Shown here: piece after piece, positions 51,798 to 63,500 of the stretch
Layout: each line of letters begins with the position of its first letter
How positions within the stretch are numbered: the stretch's first letter is position 1
Origin: Piromyces finnis
Lineage: Eukaryota > Neocallimastigomycota > Neocallimastigomycetes > Neocallimastigales > Neocallimastigaceae
Direction of reading: 5' to 3'
DNA: 64,000 nt
NCBI GenBank assembly: GCA_002104945.1
Contig: MCFH01000011.1
Span: forward strand, 691,501 to 755,500
The notes under the pieces: model-generated
Database searches by the model: none
Told to the model about the DNA's origin: nothing
What the model saw: the letters and a program-made list of their open reading frames with translations, nothing else
Translations under genes and position numbers: made by a program

Positions 51798-52680
51798 CAC
51801 TGAACCAGTCAAAACTACCACTACTATTACTACTACTTCTAAACCAATTGAATTCACAACGACTATTAATATCACTTCTGAGCCAGTTGAAACAACAACT
51901 ACTACTACTGAACCAGTTGAAACAACTACTATTAAACCAGTTGAAACCACAACAACTACCACTACTACTTCTGAACCAGTTAAAACTACCACCACTACTA
52001 TCACTTCTGAACCAGTTGAAACCACAACAACTACCACTACTTCTTCTGAACCAGTTAAAACTACTACTACTACTACTACTACTACTACTGTTGAACCAGT
52101 TGAAACCACCACCACTAATACAACTGTTGAACCAGTTGAAATCACCACTACTACTATCACTTCTGAACCAATTAAAACTATTACTACAACCACTACTGTT
52201 AAAACTACTTCAACTAAACCAACTAAAACATCAACAACTTCAAAAAAGACAATTACTACTATCATAACTACTACTAAAACAACCACTACTACCAAAAAAT
52301 TAACCACAACTAAAAAAACTACTACTACCAAGAAAACTACTACTACTAAATCACCTACACCAACCTCATCTGAAAATGAAAAGTGTGCTGGACCATACGA
52401 ATCATGTGGTGGAAGATACAATTTAGATGCTCCATCATGTTGTGTAACTGGATATACATGTGTAAAAGATAATCCTGATTTTTATCAATGTAAACCAGAT
52501 TATTTAGTAGCACAACCATCAGATCCATCAGATGATGACAGTAAATGTGCCAAGGTATATGAAATGTGCGGAGGTATTGACTATCCAGATGCTCCAACTT
52601 GTTGTGAATCTGGCTCAAAATGCGTTCATTTTAGTGAAAACTTTTTCCAATGTATTCCAGAGCATGCTCTCTACTACTAA
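49462..52680 (+). CDS. CotH kinase-like protein with three dockerins and two CBM1-like modules
   Basis: Exons 49462-49495, 49601-50048 and 50217-52680 give 981 residues; the signal peptide is MKYKSLSFISLVLGSAFA. Exon 2 is 448 nt, as in both other CotH genes, and intron 2 falls in the same Gly codon. The CotH domain (about 22-525) carries LREKLAYDICNLLELP, GSWDHITNAHN and LLYDFDSEFGAY near residue 366. Dockerin-like modules start near 544 (CFGTSYKCC), 581 (CLSNTFGYPCC) and 629 (CPRGDEYPCC ... WNIENNYWCSSPYTC). A linker of about 210 residues (673-883) has EPVETTTTT and EPVKTTTT units. CBM1-like modules lie at about 884-920 and 938-974. Expected to be secreted and docked to the cellulosome; kinase activity is inferred from the family only. 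Confidence 0.88.
51796..52240 (+). repeat. EPVET/EPVKT coding repeat in linker
   Basis: About 14 irregular units of (S/V)EPV(E/K/I)TTTTT. They differ from the pure Thr linkers nearby by a regularly placed Glu-Pro and a charge that alternates between Glu and Lys. Confidence 0.8.
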
Positions 52681-53580
52681 TAATAGATACCATATAACAA
52701 ATGTAATAAATATATATATAAAAAGAAATTTATTTAAAAGCATTAATTATATTTCTTTTTTAACTAGTATTTAAAAATTATATATATATTATCAAAAAGT
52801 TTATATATATTACATTACAAAAATAAAACACTATAGACAATATACTTATAATAATTTATTTATAACAAATACAAAAAGCAATATATATATACGTATCATT
52901 AATAATAGCAATCCAAAATATATGTATTATATATATAATTATTAATAGTAAATATTTATAATATTTATATTAATATTTATACATATCATAAATAATAATA
53001 TATATAAAAATATAATATAATAATACAATTTAAAGTAAAATTATTAATAATTTAGTAATTATAACATATCTATAAAATAATTTATTTATAACAAATACAA
53101 AAAGCAATATATTTATACATATCATAAATAATAATATATATAAAAATACAAAAATATAATATAATAATACAATTTAAAGTAGAATTATTAATAATTTAGT
53201 AATTATTGCATATCTATAAAACATAAATAATTTAGAATGTGTAAAATATAGTTATTAATTACATTAAAAGTAATTATTTTATAAAAATGTTAAATAGAAA
53301 TAGAAAAGAATAAATTATTATTAATAAAAAAATGGTTTAAAAGACACATAAATTAAATAAGCATTCATTATTATTAAAATAAATAATTAATGATTATAAT
53401 TTTTATTCATTAGGTCAATTTAAAATTTCATTATTTAAAAGTATTATTTTAATAATAATTTTCTATAATTTATTGTAATTGTATTAAATCTTTTGATGTA
53501 TAATCAATCCATAATATATATAAGAAAGAGCTTTTTCATAATTTTTTTTCTTTATAATTTTTTAAATATACTGTTATTCA
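52681..53580. other. AT-rich intergenic region with a local duplication
   Basis: No gene. Stretches at about 52980-53065 and 53115-53205 (catatcataaataataatatatataaaa and onward to aataatttagtaatta) repeat each other with small differences, and a related piece begins near 52850. This is a local AT-rich tandem duplication of roughly 130 bp. Confidence 0.55.
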
Positions 53581-53676
53581 ATGATGAAAATTTTAATATT
53601 TGTAATACTCCAGAATATTTATTTCTCTTTTTGTCAAGTGAGTTCTATTGATGATATACCAGAAACTATTTCTTAA
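53581..53676 (+). other. Short signal-peptide-like open frame (31 codons)
   Basis: ATG at 53581 opens a frame with a Lys followed by a strongly hydrophobic stretch (KILIFVILQNIYFSF), then CQVSSIDDIPETIS and a stop. The stop lies inside the target-site duplication of LINE 2. It looks like the start of a secreted protein, but in this composition hydrophobic codons arise easily. It could be an isolated signal exon, a gene remnant or chance. Confidence 0.2.
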
Positions 53677-53679
53677 AAA

Positions 53680-53848
53680 CCCTCTTGGGAACGTGCCTTC
53701 ATTTATTTAATAAATGTAGTTTCTCAAGGGGGTCTACTCATGCTCATGGTACTGAGAGAGTAGAAAGAATTAAATCCAAGTATTGCGCAATGGATGCTTG
53801 GTTAGTCTTTAAGGGAAAATTATTAGGACTAAGCTCATGGTACTGAGC
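53680..53848 (+). promoter_or_regulatory. Structured 5' terminus of LINE 2 (hairpin series)
   Basis: Four potential hairpins: 53680-53732 (ends pair ccctcttggg with ctcaaggggg, tip catttatt/aataaatg), 53733-53764 (TCTACTC/GAGTAGA enclosing CTCA/TGAG), 53776-53801 (CCAAGTAT/ATGCTTGG) and 53833-53848 (GCTCA/TGAGC). The second and fourth both contain the 14-mer CTCATGGTACTGAG with loop tggtac. Confidence 0.5.
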
Positions 53849-56800
53849 GATTAAAAAACATTTTATTCATCGAATTTAAGTATTTGATGAATAAATTGAA
53901 TGTTTGATATTCAGGTAAGTTTGTATAGTATTTAATTAGAAGAGTAATACATTTTGTTGCTGTATTTTTTCTTTTATTCATGTATTCATGTAGTACTACT
54001 CTTCTCTTGTAAGAATCCAATGTAGTCAACTTTAGCATTTGCATTGTATTTTTATATTCATGTAGCTATTGTTGTATTGTTCTTGTAAGAGACTGATTCA
54101 CTCTACATCATGTAAAAATACTATTCACAAGCTTTCTGGTGTCGACATTCTTGATTCAAATTTTTACCAATTTAAATATTTAATGATAAGTAAAGTCAAA
54201 CAAGTTTAGTGTCAAAAAGCGAATCGAATTTACTAACAACAAACCAAAACTAGAATTTTTAAAAAAAGTTAACAACTAGAATTCAAAAAAAAAAGAAACT
54301 TTAAACAAAGCATCGTAACAATTTTTGTACTATCCAGTACTTTTAAGAAGAGAGAGAGAGACAGATTTTTTTCCATATACGTTATATTTATAATTTTTAT
54401 TAGTATTTATTTTATATTCAATATTTTTTAATTAGAATTAATTATCATGTCAGTCCTTTATATTAAAGATAAGAATTATATCAGACGTGGTACCCGGTCT
54501 TATGGTATCCCCTTAGATGATATTCGCTCCTTCTTTATCCGTGGTATTCGGTCATGGTCAGTAAATATGCTATGGGAAAAATTCGAGGTTATTCTAGAAG
54601 ATAAATTTAATTCAGTTATTAGTGTTAAATATTTTCAGACTTTCAATGATCACTTTTTCTTAGTCAAGGTTCATGGTTCATCGAAAGATTGTATTAAAAT
54701 CTTACACATGTTAAAGAAGAAACTTTCAGTTACCTCAATTTCCTTTTCAGCTCGTAGTAGAAGGAATCACAAATACACTTTTTCCACTCTCAAACGTAAA
54801 ATTTTAGTTTCTAATAAACATCAACATTCTATTCAACAATCATTTCAACAATCAGTTCAACAATCTCATCAACAATCCGATCTTCAACAAGATCTTCAAC
54901 AAGATCTTCAACAAGTTTTCCATCATGAAAATATTCCAGATCTACAGCAAACACAATTTCAATCTCAACATTCAACAATTAATTCTAATAGTTCTATCAA
55001 CTCTGATAACAGTTCAATAGTTGATAGTTCTTCAGCTTCACAGCCATCTAGTAATAGTTCTACTTATTCCTCTGATGCATCATCCATTAATAATGATGAC
55101 TTTAATAATAGTAATAATAGCAACGATTCTTCCTCATCCTCATCCAACAAGCCTGATAACTTTTCTTTTTGTCTTAGTTGGAACACCAATGGGTGGAATC
55201 ACGAAAAGAGAGATAGCATTAGCTATTTCACAGCTATTTTCAAACCATTATTTTTATGTTTCCAAGAAACTGGTAATGGTTCTGGATCGAATACAGATTA
55301 TCCTTGTCGTGTTACTTTGCGAAACTATAGACACTTTTTCAAGAAAGCTGACGAATCAGTTCCTGGAATGAGAGGTTTATATTTAGGTTTTCACAATTCG
55401 TGTCAAGCCTCACTTGAAAACTTCTCTGGAAAGTATATTATTTCTATTTATACTTTTAGTCTCTGGAATAGATTCAAATGCTCGATTGGAAATGTTTATA
55501 TGCCTCATAGTCATCACAACATCTATGTTGATCATGCAAAGTTAGAAGTTCGCTTGTGGTTACAAACTCATTCATCCCATCCATCGATTCTTGTTGGTGA
55601 TTTTAATATGTCTAAAGTAAAATTATCCAACTGGTTATCAACTAATGGATTAGGAGATTGGGAAATTCTTCCGCTTAGAGGGTCTACTATCTCTTGGACT
55701 CGAGGTGAACAATCTTCCGACATTGACCATGCTCTTATCAATTCGAAGATGAAAGATCTTATTCACTCAGGATCATTTATAAATAATTTTTATCCTGTAT
55801 CAGACCATAAGCCACTTCTTATTAATGGTAAAATTATTCCTATGGAAGATTTTTCTAATGACTTTAATGTTCCTAAGAAAATTCTGAAATGGAATAGATT
55901 AAAATGTATTGAGGAAAAGGAATCTATTCTCAGTCATAATAAATTCCAAATACTTTCAGCAAAATTCAACGATCCTAATGTTTCTACAGATGATCTTTCC
56001 AAAGAATTTACTTCAACTGCTTTTTCAATTGCAGACGAGCTCAGTATTACCTCAGCAAATAATGTTATAAAGTCTTCATTTCACATTTCACAACAAATTT
56101 TTAATCTTCAAAAAATCAAAATGAAGTTGTATAAGAGATTTAAAAAAGAAAGAATTTATGATATAGATGAATTTATTAAAAGAATTAAAATCTACCGTAA
56201 GCTCATTGATTACATCCACAAAAGATGTAATGAATTTAGGAAGCAAGAATATCTTCATTGGATTAAAACAGGATGTGAGTATATGAAGAGTCATAATCCT
56301 AAGAAGGCCTGGAAATGGATCAAGAAAACTGCAAAAATTGGAAAAGATTCTTTCTTTATTGCTCAACCAATTAAAAATAAAAATGGAGAATTAGTTGTTG
56401 CTACAGAAGAACAACTAGAAGTGTGGCATGATCATTTCGAAAAGCTTGCATCAGATCCAAGTGGTGTAAGTCTTGATTTAGAGCATTGGTATGAAGAACC
56501 AACGAATAAACGTTTTTCACTTCCTATGCTTGATGAGTGGGATATCAACCAAGATATTAGTATTGATGAAGTCAAGTCAGCTATCCTCTCTACTCCAAAT
56601 TATAAAGCATCAGGTCCGGATGGTATTCCAATTGAATTTTACAAAGCATTAATTCCATCAAGTAATGATTCTAATAATGCTACAGATAATAATTCTTCCG
56701 GTAATACCACTTCAGATAATGATGCTCATGGTTTAAATTTTATTTTAAATTATTCAACCGTATTTGGGATGGAGACTTCCCCAACTTATGGAATGAATCC

Positions 56801-58730
56801 AGTATTGTTTCTATTCCTAAGAAGGGTGATTTGACAGATTGTGATAACTATCGAGGTTTATCACTTATCAATAATGGCATTAAGTTGATTTCCAAAATTG
56901 TCACAACTAGAATCTCAGAATATGGTCTAAAGAATAAATTCATTAGACCTGAACAATTTGGTTTTCGAAAAAAGGAAGAAAGTATTAGTCTTTTCATTTC
57001 AATCCAAGAAATATGCCGTAGACGTCAATTAGATAATAAAGAGACATATTTGGCCTTTTTAGATCTCAGGAAAGCATACGATTCAGTCCCAATCGGTAAT
57101 ATTCTCCATAAATTAGATTGTTTAGGAATCCGAGGTAAGAGTTTACAATTCATCAAAAATTTATATTTAACATCTAAGGCTAATGTCAAATTAGATGGTC
57201 AATTCTCGAAATCTTTTGATGTGAAGAAAGGAGTTCGTCAAGGTTGCCCTCTTTCTCCTATTTTCTTTAATCTCTTTATTAATGATATATTTAAAGAGTG
57301 CGAAGATCTTGGAGTCAGTTTAGGTGACACTCGATGCTGTGGTGGACTTTTTGCAGATGATATAGTTATTTGTGCTCCAACAAGAGGATGCTTAAAAAAG
57401 ATGCTAAGAAGAGTTAATGAATGGGCCTTGTATAATGAAATGGAATTTGGTATCCAGAAATGTTCAACGATGGTGATTCGTCCTGAATCAATAGAAAATC
57501 AGAACAAGAGAGATCCAACATTTTACTTAGCAGGACAACCCATTCCAACTACTGATTGTTATACTTATCTTGGTGTTCCATTTGATAAGAATCTGTCCCT
57601 TAAACCAGTAATTAAAACTCTTAATAACAAAATTTTGAAAGGACTTTTTTCAGTCAGTAAATTCTTAAGAAATCCTAATATTCCTATTCCCTTCAAAAAG
57701 CTAGTACTTAATTCACAAGTGATTAGCAGAGTTTCATACTTTGCACCATTACTTGGATCCAACAAAGCTAGGTCTAGGATTGCTCAGAAGCATGTTAACA
57801 AAGGAATACGATGGGTTGCCGGAGTTCATAAAGCTGTATCGTTTATATCTTTATACTCTATCTCAAAAGATTTGAATATTCCTCCATTGTCAGCCAAATG
57901 TGCGTTAGCTCAGGTTAGATGTTTTAACAAATGGAAAAACTCAAATTGTATTATCTCATACCTTGTCAATTACATTCCTAAATTTAGAAAATACACGTGG
58001 TGCAAATCAAGTAGGACACTTGATAAAAAATTAAAGAAACATGGAGATGTTAAAGCAGTTAAAAACTTTTATTGGAAAGATCTCAAAGGGAATTCAATAA
58101 AAGCGCAATATTATAATGATAATAAATTTATTGAAACTAAAGATTTTATTAAATTATGTTATGAATACCCAGAGTTTGCCTATGGCTTTTACTGGCTATT
58201 GAAAGCAAGAAGCGGATACAAGTTGGATGCTAGAGTTGCCAAAGCTGCTAAATTTGTTGATCCAGTTTGTCCTAACTACTGTCCATGTTGCAAGTGTGGT
58301 GTTCAAAGTATTAAACATTGGTTATTAGATTGTCCAACATTTAGAGATATCCGTATTAAACATTATGATTCCATAGTCCAGCTACTAAATTTTTTCAGTC
58401 AACGTAATTCCAATAGTCCTATCAATAATAATGAAAATGTTAATATCAGTAGAGATAGCAATAACAGTAATAGTAATAATAACAATAGTAATAATAACAA
58501 TAGTAGTAATGGTAATAATAACAATAGTAATAATAACAATAGTAGTAATAGAAATAATAATATTAGTAATGATAGCAATAGTGAAGATAATAATTCTAAT
58601 TTAGATAGTAATTTAGTTAATGATAGTAATAGTTCTAATAATCCGGTGAATATTAATGTGTATGATTATTCTAGTGTGTGCAGTAAAATATTTAAATTCC
58701 TTCTTGGGGGAAGAAGTTTTAACAATATCA

Positions 58731-59281
58731 GGGGCGTAAAAGAAAGAAGGTCGTTCCAGTTTTTATCCTGGTTGTTAAGGCGTTTCCTTAGCATACATAA
58801 GGCTTCTGGTTCGACCCCGCAGATGTCAGTGCCTGTGGATTTTCCCACTGGGTTTGCCATGGGTTGGGTTATGATATTCAGGTAAGTATAAATGAACTTT
58901 CTAATTTACTACTATGATAATAACACTCGTCTAGCCGGCCTGAGAGGGTCTAGTGTACATGGTACATTCCAAATTAGAACTTAATAAGTGGTGACTTAGG
59001 CTATGCCAAAAACACATAATATTCCTTAATCAATTTAAGTGTAAACATTAGGGGGCGGTTGACACGTGATCAAATTGACTATAAGAGGCTTAGCATTGTA
59101 GTTGTGAAATATCGTACAACGACATGCATCTAATGTACATGGATTAAGTGAGCGTCGAAGCTGAAGAAACAGTATGACAGACCAGGAGGGTCACAACCAC
59201 CTAGCAATAGGAATGAGCCAACGTTTCTCTAAGAACCACCATTGGAGCTAACTCTGATCGATGGGAGAAATGCACTCGGAA

Positions 59282-59325
<44 letters not shown>
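58731..59325 (+). mobile_element. tRNA-derived SINE, full-length copy inserted in LINE 2
   Basis: A 595-bp insert with a 13-bp target-site duplication, tttaacaatatca, at 58718-58730 and 59326-59338; the uninterrupted site is present in LINE 1. The insert ends in 41 A residues (59285-59325). Its head is tRNA-like: an A-box-like tggttgttaaggcg (58769-58782), a perfect 5-bp anticodon-type stem CCTTA/TAAGG with a 7-nt loop (58786-58802) and a B box GGTTCGACCCC (58808-58818). The body is of unknown origin. Near the 3' end (59160-59203) it contains about 43 bases closely matching the LINE C-terminal coding region (33308-33350). A truncated second copy lies at 35536-35781. Confidence 0.9.
58769..58818 (+). 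promoter_or_regulatory. Internal Pol III promoter of SINE (A and B boxes)
   Basis: The A-box-like sequence at 58769-58782 and the B box GGTTCGACCCC at 58808-58818 are spaced as in a tRNA gene. The B box fits the consensus GGTTCGANNCC at every fixed position. No T-run terminator is needed within the element. Confidence 0.75.
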
Positions 59326-59328
<3 letters not shown>

Positions 59329-59858
59329 AACAATATCAATTACAATTCAAGGGAATGGAAAGAACTTTGTAAGCGTCAGATTCAATCTGGTACTAATGAA
59401 GGAACACCATTCTTGACGGTAACCGCGGAACTTCTAACCAAAATCATGCCTTTTGCTATTGGCCAGCAATGGTCAATGTTCAAAAGGTTTGAAGCAACAT
59501 CCAAGAGCGTCAATGCTGAAGAAACAGTAAGACAGGCCAGGAGGGCCAGTGCAACCAATGGAGATCATAATTTTGTTCCATGACAAAATTTTGATCTTTG
59601 GCTCGGTGTCCCATTGGAAGTCAAATACAATTATTATACTTTAGTATGATAGTGGCTTTCTTACTTTAATTAAAATTACTAGAATATATTATACCCAATT
59701 TTTATTCATTTCTGTTTATTTAAACATATTTTTTTTTATTTTTATTTTTATATTTAATTTTTTTATTACATGTATTATAATTTTAATTAAATTAATAATA
59801 AAGTTTAAAATATTTGATGCCGTTAAAAAAAAAAAAAAAAAAAAAAATTTCTTAAAAA

Positions 59859-59891
59859 ACAAAAATAATATGTATATAAATAATACTTAAT

Positions 59892-59935
<44 letters not shown>

Positions 59936-60264
59936 TGTTAACATAATACAAAATCATGTAATACATTATAATTTATAATGTAATAATATGTATTTGAAAT
60001 AATGTAATAGATTAATGTAGCATAATAATGTAATGTATTTGTTATATGTATGATATAAATGTAATGAAAATTTTTATTTAATAAATAGATGACTTTATAA
60101 TAAAATATATAAATAAACATATACATTTGTGTAATAACTCTCGAGTACCGTAAAACTAGCTGGTTATTAGATTAAGAGTCTCAAGTCTAGCTAAAACCAA
60201 ATCTTGAGAGAATATTTTAGTAATTATAATATTAAACATAAAAAATAAAAAAAAAAAAAAAAAA
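59859..60264. other. AT-rich region with AAT microsatellite and possible LTR-like leader
   Basis: An AAT tract runs at about 59893-59935. From about 60128 to 60215 the sequence becomes less AT-rich (ctcgagtaccgtaaaactag, gagtctcaagtctagc), directly before the gag fragment. It may be the remains of an LTR or leader, but no second copy is present to define it. Confidence 0.4.
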
Positions 60265-60527
60265 ATGTCACAAGAAAACAAGAAAAGATGGCCATTATTC
60301 TTACAGGTCCATCAAATTATTTTGAATGGATGGACCACATAGGGGCCGAATTTTCAAAAGAAAAAATTATAAATTATCTTTATACAGATGGTATCAAAGA
60401 TATTGATACCAAGAATATTAAAGAGGGTGAAGATGAAAAATTGGCTCAAAATGGAACAGCCTGTAACGAGTTTCTATATAAAGAATTTATTAATGTAGGA
60501 ATTAATAATATTTATATAGAAAAATAA
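60265..60527 (+). pseudogene. Copia-type gag N-terminal fragment, frameshifted
   Basis: An ATG at 60265 opens MSQENKKR, and the next frame from about 60288 continues with LTGPSNYFEWMDHIGAEF and ends at 60527. The L-x-G-x-N-Y-x-x-W pattern near the start is typical of the gag protein of Ty1/copia retrotransposons. A frameshift between the two parts, and the absence of protease, integrase and reverse transcriptase downstream, mark it as a dead fragment. The assignment rests on this short motif. Confidence 0.5.
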
Positions 60528-63500
60528 ATTTTGTATTCCCTATAAGTCAATAAATTTATTTATTTAAAATAATTTTTTATTATTATTAAGTTTTTTAAAA
60601 ATAAAGATTTAAATTTAAAAGTTAATAAAAACACAACTATTTAATTTTTGATTCACATCACTTCTATTTATACTTTTTCTAAATCTGATGTGGCTAAATT
60701 AAAAGTCAAATTTTTCTTTCTAAATTATTCTTTAAATTAATTAAAAATTACATAAAATGAATCTCGTGATAAAAATACATAAAATATTTAATTTTTCGAA
60801 TAAGTTCTATGAGTTTCTATGAGTCATAAATTAAATTGTTTAATAAATAATTTAAATTAAAATTTGGATCAATGTATGAGTCGAACCCGAGTGATTCAGA
60901 TTAATGTCTTAAATACTGTAAAAGTTTTAAAATTTAAAACAGATTATAAAATTTTTTACAATAAAACAAAAACACAATAAAATAAAAAATTAAAAACAAA
61001 AACAAAATTTATTTATATTCTTTTTTCTTTTTTATTAGTTCTTATTTAGTTATTAACTAAATTATAGTCAATAACAATTACATCGTTTAACTATGAAATT
61101 TTACATGTATTTATATTTTTTACAAATTATATTTTAATATACTATTCTATTTAATTATACATATATTCAATATAAAATAAACAAAACTAATTTAATACTA
61201 ATTTGATTAAATAATAAAATAATAAAACTAAACTAAAACTAATTAAATACACTTTTGATTCAATTTGAGTAAACTACAAATTGAATACAGTCCATGTATT
61301 ACCTATATATTAATTAAATATTAATAATACTATTTATTATATATTTATAATTAAAAATGCTAATTTAAAACTACGCTAAAGTTATTAAACTAATTTTAAT
61401 TAAATAAAAACTTTTTAAGATTTAATTTGAATATTTAAAATATTTAAATTTAATTATCCATTAATTTAAATATTTATCCAAATTTCATTTCTAACTTTGA
61501 TATTTTAAAATTAATATTTATTTAATTATTCCATAAAATTTATACAATAAATTTTATAAACAATTTTTTCATTAAAATATCAAAATTATTATTCAATAAT
61601 TATTAATTAATTATTAAATAATTTAAAGATATACTTTATATCTTTACAAATACTAACCATTAAGACAATATTAATTTTCTAACAGATTTTGATAAATAAT
61701 GAAATTGTAAAATATTGTATTAATAGAATAATGTATTTAATACGTATTTAAAATAATGTATAATGTATTAAATTAATGTACCGTAAAATTTCATAAAATT
61801 TATATCACAATACATTAACATAAATTTATTTAAAATTTAATTTTATGATAAGATAAAGTTTTTGATGATAAAATAAAATTTTAAATTAAATAAATTTTAA
61901 CCAATAAATATTTTAGATAATAAAAAAAAATTTTTTATAAACTAAGCCTCAAAATTAGAAATAAATAAATTGAATATATGTTTGAAATATAATCAACCAT
62001 ATAGTAAATAAATCAAAACTTTATTTTAAGTTTAGAAAATTCTTTAGTAAATAAATTGAATTTAAATAGTTTAATACAAATAATTTCTTTTAATAAATGT
62101 ATAAATGTAAACAATGTAAAATTATAATATTAAAACATGTATATTAGAATTTATTCAATTTATTTAAAAAGTATAAATAAAGAGAATTTTTCAACTATTG
62201 AAACGATAGTTGGAAAATCGTATAGGTTAATTTAGTATAGATAAATTAACATTAGTTTATAGTTTAGATTAATAATTTTAGTTTTAAATAAAATAAATTG
62301 ATTACCTAGTGAGGGCTCTGGTAAAATATCCTTCACGGTAAAGTAATCAACGGTTGTTTTAGTTTAGTTATTTTAAAATAATTTAATAAATAAAATATAA
62401 AAAATTAAAAATAATTTAAAGTGTAGTTTAGAATATTGAGTGTATACAAACCTGAACTTAGTTTAGAATATTTTACAGAAATTAATAAATATAAAATTAT
62501 TATTATACCTGATTTTTAAGTTAACCCTAAAAGTAACTTAAAACAAGTTATAGTTTAATTAAGTACTTTACCAAAATTCTTAAATAAAATTAATCCTAAA
62601 CACTGCATATGTTTTGATTATTGAAAGAAAATAATAAACTTTAATTAATCGAGATCAAAATATATAACTTTTGTTAAATTAATTGTTAAATTAAATGTTT
62701 AATAACTTCGTTAGTAAATTACACTTTAAAAGTAAACAAATATAATAATTCATGTTATAAAATAATATAATTAAACACTTTTATTAAAATACTAAAAATA
62801 ATTATTACTTTAATTAATTGTAAAATAAACAACTTTTTATATTCTTTAACTTTTAATTATTTCTTTTATTGTTATTTCTAATTACTTTTATTGTAAATAG
62901 TTATTAATTTTATTGTTTTAATGTAAATAGTTTAAATCTAAAAGAAAATATAAATACATGTAAATATTCTTATTTTAATCATTATTATTATTATTAATAA
63001 AGAAATATTATATAGTTAGATTAATATTTTATAATTTTAATAATCACTTTTATACTTAAATAAATAAAAATTTTAAATATTTAAATATTAGAAAAACAAG
63101 TGTTTCTAATAAAACAATTTAGTGTTTTAACAAAACAATTTTATTAATTTTTATAAAAACGATCTTAAATCTTAATCAATATAACTTATATAGTTATAAC
63201 AAAAGATATAATATAATAATCACTTTTTGAAGTAAAATTCAAAATTAAGATTATTATCAAATTATATCAATTTGATATAAATTGGAATTAATAAATATGA
63301 AATTATAATCTTGATATAAACTAACCCTCAAAACAACTTAAAAATAAATAATAAATAATAATAATATTTAAATGTTTAATTAAAAGTATAAAAATTATTT
63401 ATTAAAACTCAGTTTAAATTATATTTTTGTTATAAAATAAACATAGTATAAATAACATTTTAAATAGTAAAATAGTGTTATATTAATTAAATTAATTACT

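Larger units (their letters stand above)
54447..59583 (+). pseudogene. LINE 2 polyprotein gene, frameshifted and SINE-interrupted
   Basis: The frame starts at 54447 with the same MSVLYIKDKN as LINE 1 and keeps the endonuclease motifs. At about 56742-56747 one base is missing compared with 31119-31125, so the first frame ends at 56834. The downstream frame (from about 56745) keeps the reverse transcriptase motifs, FADD included, and the zinc finger, but runs into the SINE at 58731 and stops at 58885. The original stop codon is at 59581-59583 beyond the SINE. Outside the two lesions the sequence is nearly that of LINE 1, so inactivation is recent. Confidence 0.93.
53680..59847 (+). mobile_element. 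LINE 2, disrupted copy
   Basis: A near-identical relative of LINE 1, from ccctcttggg at 53680 to the poly-A at 59825-59847. A 12-bp target-site duplication, atttcttaaaaa, flanks it at 53668-53679 and 59847-59858 (its first A merges with the tail). This fixes the true 5' end of the family. The copy is full length but inactive: a 1-nt deletion at about 56742-56747 and a SINE insertion at 58731 break its reading frame. Confidence 0.93.

Noticed and set aside
59938-60126. Minus-strand Tyr/Ile-rich 62-codon frame
   Set aside because: AT-rich low-complexity translation without conserved features.
62300-62350. Hairpin GATTAC/GTAATC considered as a tRNA or riboswitch
   Set aside because: It is a single imperfect stem without tRNA arms or any recognised RNA motif.
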